Below, piece after piece: positions 24,241 through 33,452 of a stretch of DNA of 64,000 bases. This DNA comes from Micrococcus lacusdianchii. Lineage in GTDB: Bacteria; Actinomycetota; Actinomycetes; Actinomycetales; Micrococcaceae. Both the position numbers and the translations under genes were made by a program. The stretch spans positions 124,001 to 188,000 of the forward strand of contig NZ_JAKNUW010000001.1 in NCBI RefSeq assembly GCF_023155805.1. Direction: 5' to 3'. A model generated the notes under the pieces. The model did not search any database. It was not told where the DNA came from and saw nothing but the letters and a program-made list of their open reading frames with translations. The first letter of the stretch is position 1. The number at the start of each line of letters is the position of its first letter.

Positions 24241-24541
24241 TCACGCCAGCTTCAGCAGCGCCTCCACGAGCTCCTGCACCGCCGGCGCCTCGGTGGCGTC
24301 GGTGGTGCCCAGCTCGGACGGCTCCCCCGTGACGGCGTCCAGGAAGGCGGTGGCGGCGATCGCCGCATCGGGGCCCTGGCCGGTCAGCACGTGGCGCCCG
24401 TCGCGGAACAGGGTGCCGCCGCGCACCTCCCACGTGGGGACGCCGGCGCCGGAGGTCCAGTCGGCGCGAACGGTGAACTCGCGCCGCCCGCACCTGCGCG
24501 GCGTGGTGCTCGGTCCGGCCGTCCAGGATCACGGCGCCCAC
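24241..24541 (-). pseudogene. Probable frameshifted hypothetical gene
   Basis: Two open frames join into one sensible protein if a single base is removed near 24485. The upstream part (GTG 24539-24541) reads VILDGRTEHHAAQVRA. The downstream part reads EFTVRADWTSGAGVPTWEVRGG, then FRDGRHVLTGQGPDAAIAATAFL, ending at 24241. Neither half is complete alone and the downstream half lacks a good start. I do not recognise the family. It may be a sequencing slip within a GC-rich run or a decayed gene. Confidence 0.4.
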
Positions 24542-24578
24542 GCCCGCCCAGTCGATCCCCGCCGCCGGCGCGGCCGGA

Positions 24579-24797
24579 TCAGCGGACGGCGCGGCGGTGC
24601 CGGGCGAGGAGCTCCTCTGCGGCCTCGGCGCCGAGGGAGCGGACGTCGTAGTCGCCGTGCTGCTCGAAGTGGTCCCGCGCGGCGGCGGTGATCTCGAAGT
24701 TGGTGGGGTCCTGCGGCGGCACGGCCTCGGTGAGCACGTGGATGAGGTACGTCTCGGCGTCGGCGAGCTGCTCGTCGAGGTCGTGGTTGATCGGCAT
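24579..24797 (-). CDS. Small hypothetical protein
   Basis: A 72-residue acidic, mostly helical protein (MPINHDLDEQLADAETYLIHVL at the start and AEAAEELLARHRRAV at the end). GGAGGAG lies 7 bases before the ATG, giving strong support that it is translated. It has no signal peptide or membrane segment. I do not recognise the family. It precedes the frameshifted gene at 24241-24541 on the same strand. Confidence 0.6.
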   Translation of the reverse strand: MPINHDLDEQLADAETYLIHVLTEAVPPQDPTNFEITAAARDHFEQHGDYDVRSLGAEAAEELLARHRRAVR

Positions 24798-24929
24798 GGC
24801 GGTCTCCTCCGGGGTGTCGGCCCCCGGGCTGATCCGCGGGGTGCCGCGCGGAGCGTATCCCGGTCCAGCCGGGCACGGCGAGGGCCGGGGTGCGGGACGC
24901 GCGGGGCGCCGGGGCGCGCAGGCGGGCGG

Positions 24930-25787
24930 TCAGCCCGTCAGGCGCGCGTAGACGACGTGGTTGGCCTCCCAGCGTCCGGTCCAGGCGCTGTAGTCCTCGC
25001 AGGTGATCAGGCGCAGCTGGGCGTCGTCCGTGTTCCCGTACACCTCGTCCTTCGGGAAGTCGGCCCGCTCGTAGGAGACGGCGCGGTCCACGGTGAAGAC
25101 GGCGGTGGTGCCGTCCTCGCGGTCCACCTCGACGACGTCGCCCGGCCCCAGCTCCTCCAGCCGGCCGAAGACGCCGAGCCGACCGTGCGCGTTCCCCACG
25201 TGGCCCAGGAGGATCGCCGGGCCGCGCTCACCGGGCGTCGGGGAGTTGCGGTACCAGCCGGCCGGGGAGCCCTCGCCCGTGGGCGGGACCTCGACCGTGC
25301 CGTCCTCCTGCAGTCCGAGCTCCAGCAGGGGCGAGTCGACGTCCACGGAGGGCACGCGCACGCGGGTGGGCACAGCGGCAGGCAGGACGCCGGCCTCGGG
25401 CGCGGCGGCGTCCGGCTCCTCGTCGGACGACGACGGAGCGGCACCCTCCGAGGACGGCGTCGTCTCCTCCGCGTCCTCGGTCGGCTCGGGCTCCGGCTCT
25501 GGTCCGGACTCCGTCGAGGGCTCGGACGTCTCGGCGCCCTCGGCCCAGTACTCCTCCACCGCCTCCTCGCGGGACCACTCCTCGGCGGACCGTGACGCTG
25601 AGGCGGTCGGCTCAGCGGAGGGCGAGGGGCTCGCCGGAGCCGGGGCCGACGTCGTGCCCGGGGCGGGCTGCGGCGCGGGGGCGGCGACCGGCGTCGTCTC
25701 CGGCCCGGCGCAGCCGGCCAGGAGCAGACACAGCGCCGCCGCGGACGCGACGAGGCGTCCGCGGCGGCACGGTGCGGCGGGGCTCAT
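24930..25787 (-). CDS. Class F sortase, lipoprotein type
   Basis: A 285-residue exported sortase. The signal ends in lipobox LLAGC (Cys26). A long Pro/Glu/Ser/Ala linker (about 30-135) is followed by the sortase barrel. His196 (LLGHVGN), Cys263 (LRLITCEDY) and Arg272 (GRWEANHVVYA) form the catalytic triad in class E/F spacing. Such transpeptidases attach proteins with an LPxTG-like signal to the cell wall. Anchoring by lipid rather than a membrane helix is notable. It lies 18 bases downstream of a gene for a protein with a sorting-signal-like tail, its probable substrate. Confidence 0.85.
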   Translation of the reverse strand: MSPAAPCRRGRLVASAAALCLLLAGCAGPETTPVAAPAPQPAPGTTSAPAPASPSPSAEPTASASRSAEEWSREEAVEEYWAEGAETSEPSTESGPEPEPEPTEDAEETTPSSEGAAPSSSDEEPDAAAPEAGVLPAAVPTRVRVPSVDVDSPLLELGLQEDGTVEVPPTGEGSPAGWYRNSPTPGERGPAILLGHVGNAHGRLGVFGRLEELGPGDVVEVDREDGTTAVFTVDRAVSYERADFPKDEVYGNTDDAQLRLITCEDYSAWTGRWEANHVVYARLTG

Positions 25788-25805
25788 CCGGAGGATGTCC
25801 CTGGG

Positions 25806-26474
25806 TCAGGCCTGGCGACGGCGCAGGGCCACGCCCGTGCCGGCGACGGCGGCCAGGGCCAGCGCGCCCGCCGCGAACGGGGCCAGCGGGGTGCCCTCGG
25901 CGCCGGTGTCCGGGGTGCCCTCGGGGACCACGGTGACCTGCGGCTCGTCGTCGGAGGCGTCCTCGTCCTCGGACTTCTTGCTGGTGTACTTGGCCACGAT
26001 CTCGGCGGGGACGTCGGCGGCGTCGTCGCCATTGACCTCGCAGCCGATGCCGTCCAGGTCAGCATCGAGATCGGCGTGGTAGTACTCCGAGGACTCCGGC
26101 AGGTTGGCCAGGCCGGCGGCGAAGACGTCCTTGCAGTCGGGGTAGGTGAACTGGTTGTCGATCGAGTCCGGCTGGGTGACGTGATCCGGCAGGTCCGAGT
26201 CGACATCGACGGAGGGCGCCGAGGGGGCCCACTTCTTCGTGTCGTAGTAGCCCGCGTTCTCCGGGTTCTCGCAGCCGATCAGGTCGTCATCGCTGTTGTC
26301 GAGCCCGGAGTCGTACTGCGGGTGCTCGGGACCGATGTGGGAGAACCCGGCAGCGTACACCTCGTCGCAGTTCTGGAAGTTGCCGTTGCGGTCCAGCGCG
26401 GAGGCCGGGGCGGCGGAGAAGGCGGTCAGGGACAGGGCTGCGGCCAGGGTGAGGCCGGTGGCGGTCTTCTTCAT
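25806..26474 (-). CDS. Excalibur-domain surface protein with sorting-signal-like C-terminus
   Basis: A 222-residue secreted protein. A Sec signal peptide (about 1-27, cleavage after ASA) is followed by two Excalibur calcium-binding domains (about 33-69 and 111-146). Both contain the D-x-D-x-D-G-I/L-x-C-E loop pattern (SDDDLIGCE, DADLDGIGCE) with paired Cys. An acidic linker leads to TPDTG (about 187-191), a hydrophobic stretch (about 197-216) and RRRQA. The tail resembles an LPxTG sorting signal. The adjacent class F sortase is its likely anchoring enzyme, and the two genes probably form an operon. Confidence 0.8.
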   Translation of the reverse strand: MKKTATGLTLAAALSLTAFSAAPASALDRNGNFQNCDEVYAAGFSHIGPEHPQYDSGLDNSDDDLIGCENPENAGYYDTKKWAPSAPSVDVDSDLPDHVTQPDSIDNQFTYPDCKDVFAAGLANLPESSEYYHADLDADLDGIGCEVNGDDAADVPAEIVAKYTSKKSEDEDASDDEPQVTVVPEGTPDTGAEGTPLAPFAAGALALAAVAGTGVALRRRQA

Positions 26475-26567
26475 GGTGTCCTCAGGGTCGGGCGGACGAG
26501 ACGGGGAATGCGCACGGATGCGGGTGACGGGACCCACACCGGACCTATTCCTATCCGACGCACACCA

Positions 26568-27767
26568 TCAAAGTCCACCGGTTACGACCGCCCGCCCCCG
26601 CAGGGCCAGCTCCAGGTCAAACCGCGCGTCGGGGTCCTCGAGGACGTCCCCGAACAGCTCCCGCAGGCGGCCCACGCGGTACCCCACGGTCTGCGGGTGG
26701 ACGCTCAGCTCGTGCGCCATGGGTGCCCGCTGGCCCCAATGGCGCAGCCAGGCGGCCAGGGTGGCCTCCATGGTCTGCCGCTTCCCGTCCGTCAGCCCGT
26801 CGAGGGGGGCCAGCACGCGGTCTGCGAGCTGCCCCAGGACCTCCGGGGCGGCGCCGAGGACCACGGCCCCCAGGTGCTCCTCCACGAGGATCGCCTCACC
26901 CTCCGCCACGCCCGGCAGGCCCGGCCGCTGGGCCGCGAGCGCCCGGGCCACCCGGTGGGAGGCCGGCACGCGGGACGGGATCACCGCGGGTCCCACCACG
27001 GCCCCCGTGCCGGCCAGGTCGTCCAGCAGGCGACGCCGGGCAGCCGGCGAGCGCGGCGGCGGCGCCAGGAGCACGGTCTCCCCGCCGCGCTCGAGGAGCA
27101 GCCCCCGCTGCGCGAGCCGCGCACGGACGGCGGGATGCGCCTCGGCGGGCAGGACCACCACGGAGAGCCGCTCGGGCACGGGCCAGTCCGCCACCAGGGC
27201 GAGCCGTTCGAGCTCCGCGGGACCCGCCGTGCCGTTCACGAGCGCCGCGGCCAGCTCCGCCCGGTGCCGCTCCAGCGCCCCCGCGCGCGCGGACTGCTCC
27301 GCCGCGTACGCCTGGGCGCTCACGGCGGACAGCTCGTCGATGTACGCCCAGATGGACTCCCCCAGGTCCACGACGACGCCCATCGCCATCCCCTGGCGGG
27401 CGCACTCCTCGGAGAGCTCGCGGAAGGCGATCCGGGCCGCGAGGCGGTAGGCGCCCAGGAGGTGGTCCATCGTGCGGCCCTCCCGGAACTCGCCGGCGCC
27501 GAGGGAGGCCATGAGGTCGCGGGTCTCCGGGTTGAGAGTGCGGCGGGAGGTGCCCGGCAGGCTGAGCAGCTGCCCGAAGGCCGTGCGCACGCCGAACGCG
27601 ATCTTCTTGCCGTAGCCGCCCTCCCGGGCCGCGGCGTACGCCGGGATCTGCTCCGGCACGGTGCGGATGATGCGCTCGACCACGTCGGGCACCGCCGGTG
27701 CGAGCGCGTCGGCGAGATCGGCAGGCAGGGACTGCCAGGGCGGGGCGGGGGCACCGGTGCGCGGCAT
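26568..27767 (-). CDS. PucR/CdaR family transcriptional regulator
   Basis: A 399-residue regulator. The N-terminal two-thirds is a helical sensor region (IPAYAAAREGGYGKKIAFGVRTAFGQLL). The C-terminal PucR helix-turn-helix is LAAWLRHWGQRAPMAHELSVHPQTVGYRVGRLRELFG (positions about 347-383). It lies divergent from the ferredoxin reductase and desaturase genes with 87 bases between. A TCATC-N7-GATGA inverted repeat lies at 27771-27787, so it probably controls them and itself. Confidence 0.8.
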   Translation of the reverse strand: MPRTGAPAPPWQSLPADLADALAPAVPDVVERIIRTVPEQIPAYAAAREGGYGKKIAFGVRTAFGQLLSLPGTSRRTLNPETRDLMASLGAGEFREGRTMDHLLGAYRLAARIAFRELSEECARQGMAMGVVVDLGESIWAYIDELSAVSAQAYAAEQSARAGALERHRAELAAALVNGTAGPAELERLALVADWPVPERLSVVVLPAEAHPAVRARLAQRGLLLERGGETVLLAPPPRSPAARRRLLDDLAGTGAVVGPAVIPSRVPASHRVARALAAQRPGLPGVAEGEAILVEEHLGAVVLGAAPEVLGQLADRVLAPLDGLTDGKRQTMEATLAAWLRHWGQRAPMAHELSVHPQTVGYRVGRLRELFGDVLEDPDARFDLELALRGRAVVTGGL

Positions 27768-27854
27768 TCTTCATCTCCAGACGATGAACTCTTCGGCACG
27801 ATCGTACGTCGGAGGAGAAGAATCGTGACCCCGCTGATGCCTACGCTCGGCCCC

Positions 27855-28907
27855 ATGGCCGCCTCCCCCCTGCTGTCCCGCCTGGCGTCCACGCTCCTGC
27901 ACCCGCTCACCCCGCAGGACGTGATGGCCCTGTTCGACCCCGTCCACTCCTCGCGCCAGCTGCGCGGGGTGGTGACCGCCGTCGAGCACCCCGCTGCCGG
28001 GACCGTGACCGTCCGCTTCCGCCCCGGCCCCGGCTGGCACGCCCACGAGGCCGGCCAGTGGGCCCGGATCGGCGTGGACGTGGACGGCGTGCGCCGCTGG
28101 CGCTCCTACTCGCTCTCCGCCGCCGCGGGCGAGCAGCCCGAGATCACCGTGCGGGACGTGGGCCTCGTCTCGGGCACGCTCGTGCGCCGCACCAAGCCCG
28201 GCGACGTCCTGTTCCTGGCCCCGCCGGAGGGCGACTTCGTCCTCCCGGGCCATCCCCGCCCGCTGCTGATGCTCACCGCCGGCTCCGGCCTCACCCCCGT
28301 GATGTCCATGATCCGCACCCTGGTGCCGCGCCGGCAGGACGCGGACGTGGTCCTGGTCCACTCCGCCCGCACCCTCGAGGACATCCCGTTCCGTGAAGAG
28401 CTCGCCGAGCTCGCCGACCAGTTCCCGGGGCTCACCGTGCACCACCGGCTGACCGCGCAGGACGGCCGCCTGGACCTGAGCGGCCCGGACGCCATGGACG
28501 CCCTGTGCCCCGACTGGCGCGACCGCACCGCCTACGCGTGCGGCCCCACGGAGTTCCTCGACGCCGCCGAGGCGCTCTGGGCCGAGCACGCGCCCGAGGA
28601 GCTGCTGCTGGAGCGGTTCAGCGTGGACCTCGTGGGCGGCGAGGCCGGTGCGGGCGGGCTTGTCACGTTCGAGCGCTCGGACGTGGAGGCCCCCGGCCCC
28701 GGCGACGCCCCGCTGCTGGACGTGGCCGAGGACGCCGGCATCGCCGCCCCGTACGGCTGCCGCATGGGCATCTGCCACGCGTGCCTGACCCCGCTGCGCT
28801 CCGGGCAGGTCACGGACCTGCGCTCCGGCGAGGTGCACGGCGAGCCCGGCGACCTCGTCCAGACATGCGTGTCCGCCGCGGCCGGCCCCGTCTCCCTGGA
28901 CCTGTAG
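27855..28907 (+). CDS. Ferredoxin reductase with C-terminal 2Fe-2S domain, desaturase partner
   Basis: A 350-residue flavoprotein. The FAD domain carries RRWRSYSLSAA, and the NAD(P) domain carries LLMLTAGSGLTPVMSMIRTL and AYACGPTEFLDA. The C-terminal plant-type 2Fe-2S domain has YGCRMGICHACLTPLRSG with a final Cys in VQTCVSAA, so all four cluster ligands are present. It would pass electrons from NADPH to the desaturase encoded next. This pairing mirrors mycobacterial Rv3230c with DesA3. The start may be the ATG at 27838. Confidence 0.85.
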   Translation: MAASPLLSRLASTLLHPLTPQDVMALFDPVHSSRQLRGVVTAVEHPAAGTVTVRFRPGPGWHAHEAGQWARIGVDVDGVRRWRSYSLSAAAGEQPEITVRDVGLVSGTLVRRTKPGDVLFLAPPEGDFVLPGHPRPLLMLTAGSGLTPVMSMIRTLVPRRQDADVVLVHSARTLEDIPFREELAELADQFPGLTVHHRLTAQDGRLDLSGPDAMDALCPDWRDRTAYACGPTEFLDAAEALWAEHAPEELLLERFSVDLVGGEAGAGGLVTFERSDVEAPGPGDAPLLDVAEDAGIAAPYGCRMGICHACLTPLRSGQVTDLRSGEVHGEPGDLVQTCVSAAAGPVSLDL

Positions 28908-28983
28908 TCCCGCCACGGCGCGCCGGCCCCACCCGCCCGGCGCCGTCCCACGATCTCCGCCACCCCACGACGAAGGAGCCACC

Positions 28984-30312
28984 ATGACAAGCATCCTCGA
29001 CCGCCCGCACCTGCCCGCCGAGGCCCGTCCCCTGCGGATGGCGATCGGCACCGCCGCCTCCGCCACGCCCACGCTGCCCGGCACCGCGGTCCGGAACCCC
29101 CTGCACCACGTCCTCACCGACGACGTCGCCGACACCACGAGCTGGGCCCCCCTCGACGACGCCCCGGCCGCCGCGCCGTCGTCGCCCGCACCCACCGGCA
29201 GCGCCCGCCGCAGCGACGCCCTGGCCGCCGCCGGCGGACCCGTGGCCCGCCACCCGCTCACCGCCCACCTGTCCGACGAGGACATCGCCGAGATCGGCCG
29301 CGAGCTGGACGCGATTCAGGAGTCCGTCCTGGCCACGCGCGGGGCGAAGGACTCGGCCTACATCCGCCGCGTCATCCGCCTGCAGCGCGGCCTCGAGGTC
29401 GGCGGGCGCGTGTGCCTGCTGAACGCGAGGAACCCCGCCGCGTGGCTGGCCGGGACCACCATGCTCACGGTGGGCAAGATCATCGAGAACATGGAGATCG
29501 GCCACAACGTCCTGCACGGCCAGTGGGACTGGATGCGGGACCCGGACATCCACTCCACCACGTGGGAGTGGGACTTCGTGACCCCCTCCAGCGCGTGGCA
29601 GAACACCCACAACGACGCGCACCACCGCTGGACGAACGTCTCCGGCAAGGACCACGACCTCGGCTACAACGTCCTGCGCATGGACCCCTCCGAGCCGTGG
29701 AGGCCCCGCCACCTGCTCAACCCCGTGATCAACGGGATCCTGGCGCCGTTCTTCGAGTGGGGCATCGCCATCTACGACCTCGAGCTCGCGCAGGTGCAGT
29801 CCGGCGAGAAGCCGAAGGCCGCCCTGTGGCGGGACCTGCGCTCCGTGGGCGTGAAGGCCGCCCGCCAGCTGGCCAAGGACACCGTGGCCACCCCGCTCGT
29901 GGCGCAGGCGCTGACCGGCTCGGGCACGGCCGCGTGGGCCGGCACCACCACCGCCAATCTCCTGCGCAACATCTGGGCTCACTCCGTGATCTTCTGCGGC
30001 CACTTCCCGGACGGCGTGGAGACGTTCTCCGAGGAGATGGCCGCCGGCGAGACCCGCGGGCACTGGTACGTGCGGCAGATGATGGGCTCGGCGAACATCT
30101 CCGGCTCCCCGTTCATGCACTTCATGACCGGCAACCTCTCCCACCAGATCGAGCACCACCTGTTCCCGGACCTGCCCTCCAACCGGTACGCCGAGGTGGC
30201 CCCGCAGGTGCGGGACGTGTGCCGCCGCTACGGGCTGCCGTACACCACAGGCCCCCTGCTGACGCAGGTCGGCTCGGCGTGGAAGAAGGTCTGCCGGCTC
30301 GCCCTGCCGTGA
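28984..30312 (+). CDS. Membrane fatty acid desaturase (acyl-CoA/stearoyl type)
   Basis: A 442-residue di-iron desaturase. Histidine boxes: HNVLH (174-178), HNDAHH (209-214) and HQIEHH near 387-392, all intact, with hydrophobic segments between. An 80-residue Ala/Pro-rich N-terminal extension precedes the catalytic part. It introduces a cis double bond into saturated acyl chains and needs the ferredoxin reductase encoded 76 bases upstream. AAGGAG precedes the ATG. The divergent PucR gene probably regulates the pair. Confidence 0.88.
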   Translation: MTSILDRPHLPAEARPLRMAIGTAASATPTLPGTAVRNPLHHVLTDDVADTTSWAPLDDAPAAAPSSPAPTGSARRSDALAAAGGPVARHPLTAHLSDEDIAEIGRELDAIQESVLATRGAKDSAYIRRVIRLQRGLEVGGRVCLLNARNPAAWLAGTTMLTVGKIIENMEIGHNVLHGQWDWMRDPDIHSTTWEWDFVTPSSAWQNTHNDAHHRWTNVSGKDHDLGYNVLRMDPSEPWRPRHLLNPVINGILAPFFEWGIAIYDLELAQVQSGEKPKAALWRDLRSVGVKAARQLAKDTVATPLVAQALTGSGTAAWAGTTTANLLRNIWAHSVIFCGHFPDGVETFSEEMAAGETRGHWYVRQMMGSANISGSPFMHFMTGNLSHQIEHHLFPDLPSNRYAEVAPQVRDVCRRYGLPYTTGPLLTQVGSAWKKVCRLALP

Positions 30313-30321
30313 CCCCCTCAA

Positions 30322-30394
30322 CGAATCGACTGCACTTCTGACCCTTCTGGACCCGATGTCGCCGCTCAGAAGGGTCAGAAGTGCAGTGGATTCG
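30322..30394. terminator. Very long imperfect hairpin after the desaturase gene
   Basis: Arms 30322-30349 and 30367-30394 pair over 28 bases with a single mismatch and a 17-base loop. It starts 10 bases after the desaturase stop. It is less GC-rich than the surroundings and longer than a usual terminator, so it may be a palindromic element doing terminator duty. Confidence 0.65.
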
Positions 30395-30456
30395 CGACGG
30401 GGCGACGGCGCGACGGCGAGGGGGCGAGGGGTGAGCCGGGGCGGGAGAATGGCCCC

Positions 30457-31299
30457 ATGGCCCACGACGACGTCCCCTCCCCCGCAGCCCGCACCGTCCA
30501 CCTGGCCGCCTCCGGGGTCGACGCGCGGATCCTGCCCGACCCGCACGGGGACGGGCACGTCCTGGAGGTCGGCGGGCACGTGCAGTCCCACGTGGACCTC
30601 GCCCGCCCCACGGAGGTCCGCCACGAGTACCTGCGCCGGATCGCGAACGTCCTCGACCTCCTCGCCCCGGCCGGGGAACCCCTGCGCGTGCTGCACCTGG
30701 GCGGGGGTGCGCTGACCCTGCCGCGGTACGTCGCGGCCACCCGCCCCGGCTCGCCTCAGACCGCGGTGGACCTGGACCGCGAGCTGATGGGCCTGGTCCT
30801 GCAGGAGCTGCCGCTGCCCGCGGACGCGGACGTGGAGGTCGTCGTCGCGGACGCCCGAGCCGCCGTCGACGACCTGCTGGACCCCCTGGACGGCGAGACC
30901 ACCGCGGGCGCGTGGGACGCCGTCGTGCTGGACATCGACACGGACGCCGGCGCCGTGGCGCACCTGACCGGAGCGGGCTTCCACGCGGAGCTGCTCGCGT
31001 TGCTGGCCCCCGGCGGGGCGCTGCTGGTGAACGTCGGCGACGACGACGGCCTCGCCCACCTGGGCACGCAGCTCGCCGCCCTGGAGACGGCATGCGCCGA
31101 GGCGGGCGTGCCGGGGCCGTGGACGCTCGGGCCCGCACCCGTGCTGGAGCGGCTCGAGCTGGGCAACGCGGTGCTCGCGGCCGGGCCGGGGCTCCGGGAG
31201 CTGGACCGGGACGCGCTGGCCGCCGCGGGCCCGCACCCCGGGCTCGTGCTGGACGAGCACGGCACCGCGGAGCTGGCCGAGCGGATCGGGCGGGGCTGA
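30457..31299 (+). CDS. Spermidine synthase-like methyltransferase-fold protein
   Basis: A 280-residue Rossmann-fold protein. LRVLHLGGGALTLPRYVAATRPGS (about 75-98) is the nucleotide-binding glycine loop, VDLDRELMGL follows in the place of the ribose-binding acid, and WDAVVLDIDTDAG is motif II/III. This is the layout of polyamine aminopropyltransferase relatives that are common as orphans in actinobacteria. Residues for putrescine binding cannot be confirmed, so true spermidine synthase activity is doubtful. It stands alone between a hairpin and a convergent gene. Confidence 0.7.
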   Translation: MAHDDVPSPAARTVHLAASGVDARILPDPHGDGHVLEVGGHVQSHVDLARPTEVRHEYLRRIANVLDLLAPAGEPLRVLHLGGGALTLPRYVAATRPGSPQTAVDLDRELMGLVLQELPLPADADVEVVVADARAAVDDLLDPLDGETTAGAWDAVVLDIDTDAGAVAHLTGAGFHAELLALLAPGGALLVNVGDDDGLAHLGTQLAALETACAEAGVPGPWTLGPAPVLERLELGNAVLAAGPGLRELDRDALAAAGPHPGLVLDEHGTAELAERIGRG

Positions 31300-31338
31300 C
31301 CGGCGACCCTCCGCAGCCTCCGAGCGGCCCCGCCGTCG

Positions 31339-32055
31339 TCAGCGGGAGACGGCCGCGGCCCCCAGGTCCCGGACGAGGCGCTCGGCCAGCGCCGCCGAGG
31401 ACTGCGGGTTCTGGCCCGTGTAGAGGGCGCCGTCCACCACCACGTGGGACTGCAGCGGGAAGCGGGCCTTCTCATACCGCACGCCGCCGTGGCGCAGCTG
31501 CGCCTCCACCGTCCACCGGGCCTTCCAGGAGAAGAGGTTGAGCCTCTCCTCGAGGTCGGAAAAGGCGGTCATGCGGCGGCCCGCCGGGACGATCGTGCCG
31601 TCCTCGCGCTTGGCCGCGAACACGGCGGCTGGGGCGTGGCAGAGCAGGGCGAGCGGCCGGTCCTCCAGCAGGCGGCGGGCGATCAGCGCGCCGGAGACCG
31701 GATCGTAGGCGAGGTCCTCCATGGGGGCGTGGCCGCCGGGGTAGAACACCAGGTCGTAGCGGGACTCGTCCACGTCGGCCAGCGTCAGCGGCGCCTGCAG
31801 CCACGGGGCGAGCCGCTCCAGGCGCCGCTCGATCTTCTCCCGGCGGTCCTTCGAGCCCGCCATCATCCCCAGGCTGATGGAATCCACGGTGGGGGTCTTG
31901 CCGCCCGGGGTGGCGATGTCCACCTGCCACCCGGCCGTGGTGAACACCTGGTGCGGCACCACGAGCTCCTCGGCCCAGAAGCCGGTGGGGTGCACGGTGC
32001 CGTCCTTGAGCGTCCACCCCGCGGCGGCGCTGACGACGAACAGGACAGAGGTCAT
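31339..32055 (-). CDS. DJ-1/PfpI family protein (class I glutamine amidotransferase-like)
   Basis: A 238-residue protein. The nucleophile elbow is LALLCHAPAAVFAA (Cys about 139), with upstream LVFYPGGHAPMEDL carrying the conserved Gly-Gly-His. Such proteins act as glyoxalases, chaperones or peptidases. The HTDIATPGGKTPTVDS-type region (IATPGGKTPTVD) is typical of the Hsp31/YajL-like branch. The substrate is undetermined. Confidence 0.75.
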   Translation of the reverse strand: MTSVLFVVSAAAGWTLKDGTVHPTGFWAEELVVPHQVFTTAGWQVDIATPGGKTPTVDSISLGMMAGSKDRREKIERRLERLAPWLQAPLTLADVDESRYDLVFYPGGHAPMEDLAYDPVSGALIARRLLEDRPLALLCHAPAAVFAAKREDGTIVPAGRRMTAFSDLEERLNLFSWKARWTVEAQLRHGGVRYEKARFPLQSHVVVDGALYTGQNPQSSAALAERLVRDLGAAAVSR

Positions 32056-32224
32056 GACGGTGCTCCTTGGTTCGGGGACTGCTTCGACGCTACCGGCGCG
32101 GCCCGCAGGGCGTCAGCGTCCCGGCTGCGCCGCGCTCCCGGCTTGGCCTCCGGGGATCACCACCCCCACGACGGCGGCCCGGTCACCGCGCGGCGACCGG
32201 GCCGACGTCGCGCCGGGGCGGGGA

Positions 32225-33424
32225 TCAGAAGATCTCGAACAGGCCAGCGGCGCCCATGCCGCCGCCCACGCACATGGTCACGACGCCCCACTTCGCGCCG
32301 CGGCGGCGGCCCTCGAGCAGGACGTGCCCGGTCATGCGCGCCCCCGACATGCCGTAGGGGTGGCCAATGGAGATGGCGCCGCCGTTGACGTTGAGCTTCT
32401 CCGGGTCGATGCCCAGCCGGTCGCGGCAGTACACGGCCTGGGACGCGAAGGCCTCGTTGAGCTCCCAGAGGTCGATGTCCTCCACCGACAGCCCGTTCCT
32501 CTCCAGCAGAGTCGGGACGGCGAAGACCGGGCCGATGCCCATCTCGTCCGGCTCGCAGCCAGCCACGGCGATGCCGCGGTAGGCCCCGAGCGGCTCGAGA
32601 CCGCGCCGGGAGGCCTCCTCCGCCTCCATCAGCACGAGCGCGGCGGCGCCGTCGGAGAGCTGGGAGGCGTTGCCGGCGGTGACGGTGGAGTGCGCGGTGA
32701 CCTCTCCGTCCTTCAGCACGGGCGTCAGGCCGGCCAGGCCCTCGGCGCTGGTGGAGGGGCGGTTGCCCTCGTCCAGCTCGAGCCGGACCCGCTCCTCCGC
32801 GAGCTCCCCGGTCTCCTTGTCCTTCACCAGGCGGGAGCCCTCCACGGGGACGATCTCGTCACGGAACACGCCCTTCTCCTGGGCGGCGGCGGTGCGCTGC
32901 TGGGAGAGGAGGGCGAACTCGTCCTGGACCTCCCGGCTGATCCCGTAGCGCTCGGCCACGATCTCCGCGGTGTGCAGCATCGGCAGGTAGGTGGAGGAGA
33001 TGTTCTCCTCCAGCCAGTCGTCCTTGAACCGGTACCGGTTGCGGTGCTCGTTCTGCACCAGGGAGATGGACTCGACGCCGGCGCCGACGGCCACGTCCAT
33101 CCCGTCCACGATGATCTGCTTGGCCGCGATGGCCACGGCCATCAGGCCGGACGCGCACTGGCGATCGACGGTGGTGCCGGGCACGGTGACCGGCAGCCCC
33201 GAGCGCAGCGCGGCCTGACGGCCCACGTTGAACCCGGTGGCGCCCTCGGGCATGGCGCAGCCCATGACGAGGTCCTCGACCTCGCCGCCCTCCAGGCCGG
33301 CCCGCTCGACGGCGGCGCGGACGGCGTGCGAGGCCAGGGTCGGGCCCTGCAGGTCGTGGAACGCCCCCCGGTACGCCTTGCCGATCGGCGTGCGCGCGGT
33401 GGAGACGATGACGGCTTCCCTCAT
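32225..33424 (-). CDS. Thiolase family acyltransferase (acetyl-CoA C-acetyltransferase/3-ketoacyl-CoA thiolase)
   Basis: A 399-residue thiolase. The nucleophilic Cys is in [16 protein letters not shown], the His in [18 protein letters not shown], and the second Cys in [14 protein letters not shown]. All catalytic residues are present. It cleaves 3-ketoacyl-CoA in beta-oxidation or condenses acetyl-CoA; direction cannot be read from sequence. It precedes an aldehyde dehydrogenase remnant and a Zn alcohol dehydrogenase on the same strand, so the cluster may once have worked on fatty alcohol or aldehyde breakdown. Confidence 0.85.
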   Translation of the reverse strand: MREAVIVSTARTPIGKAYRGAFHDLQGPTLASHAVRAAVERAGLEGGEVEDLVMGCAMPEGATGFNVGRQAALRSGLPVTVPGTTVDRQCASGLMAVAIAAKQIIVDGMDVAVGAGVESISLVQNEHRNRYRFKDDWLEENISSTYLPMLHTAEIVAERYGISREVQDEFALLSQQRTAAAQEKGVFRDEIVPVEGSRLVKDKETGELAEERVRLELDEGNRPSTSAEGLAGLTPVLKDGEVTAHSTVTAGNASQLSDGAAALVLMEAEEASRRGLEPLGAYRGIAVAGCEPDEMGIGPVFAVPTLLERNGLSVEDIDLWELNEAFASQAVYCRDRLGIDPEKLNVNGGAISIGHPYGMSGARMTGHVLLEGRRRGAKWGVVTMCVGGGMGAAGLFEIF

Positions 33425-33452
33425 GGTGTCCTTCCTTGTCCGTCCCCGGCGG

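Noticed and set aside
28810-31260. An 816-codon minus-strand frame and similar long antisense frames elsewhere (for example 18653-20341 and 49519-51621).
   Set aside because: They mirror recognised genes codon for codon; composition is unlike protein and no family is visible.
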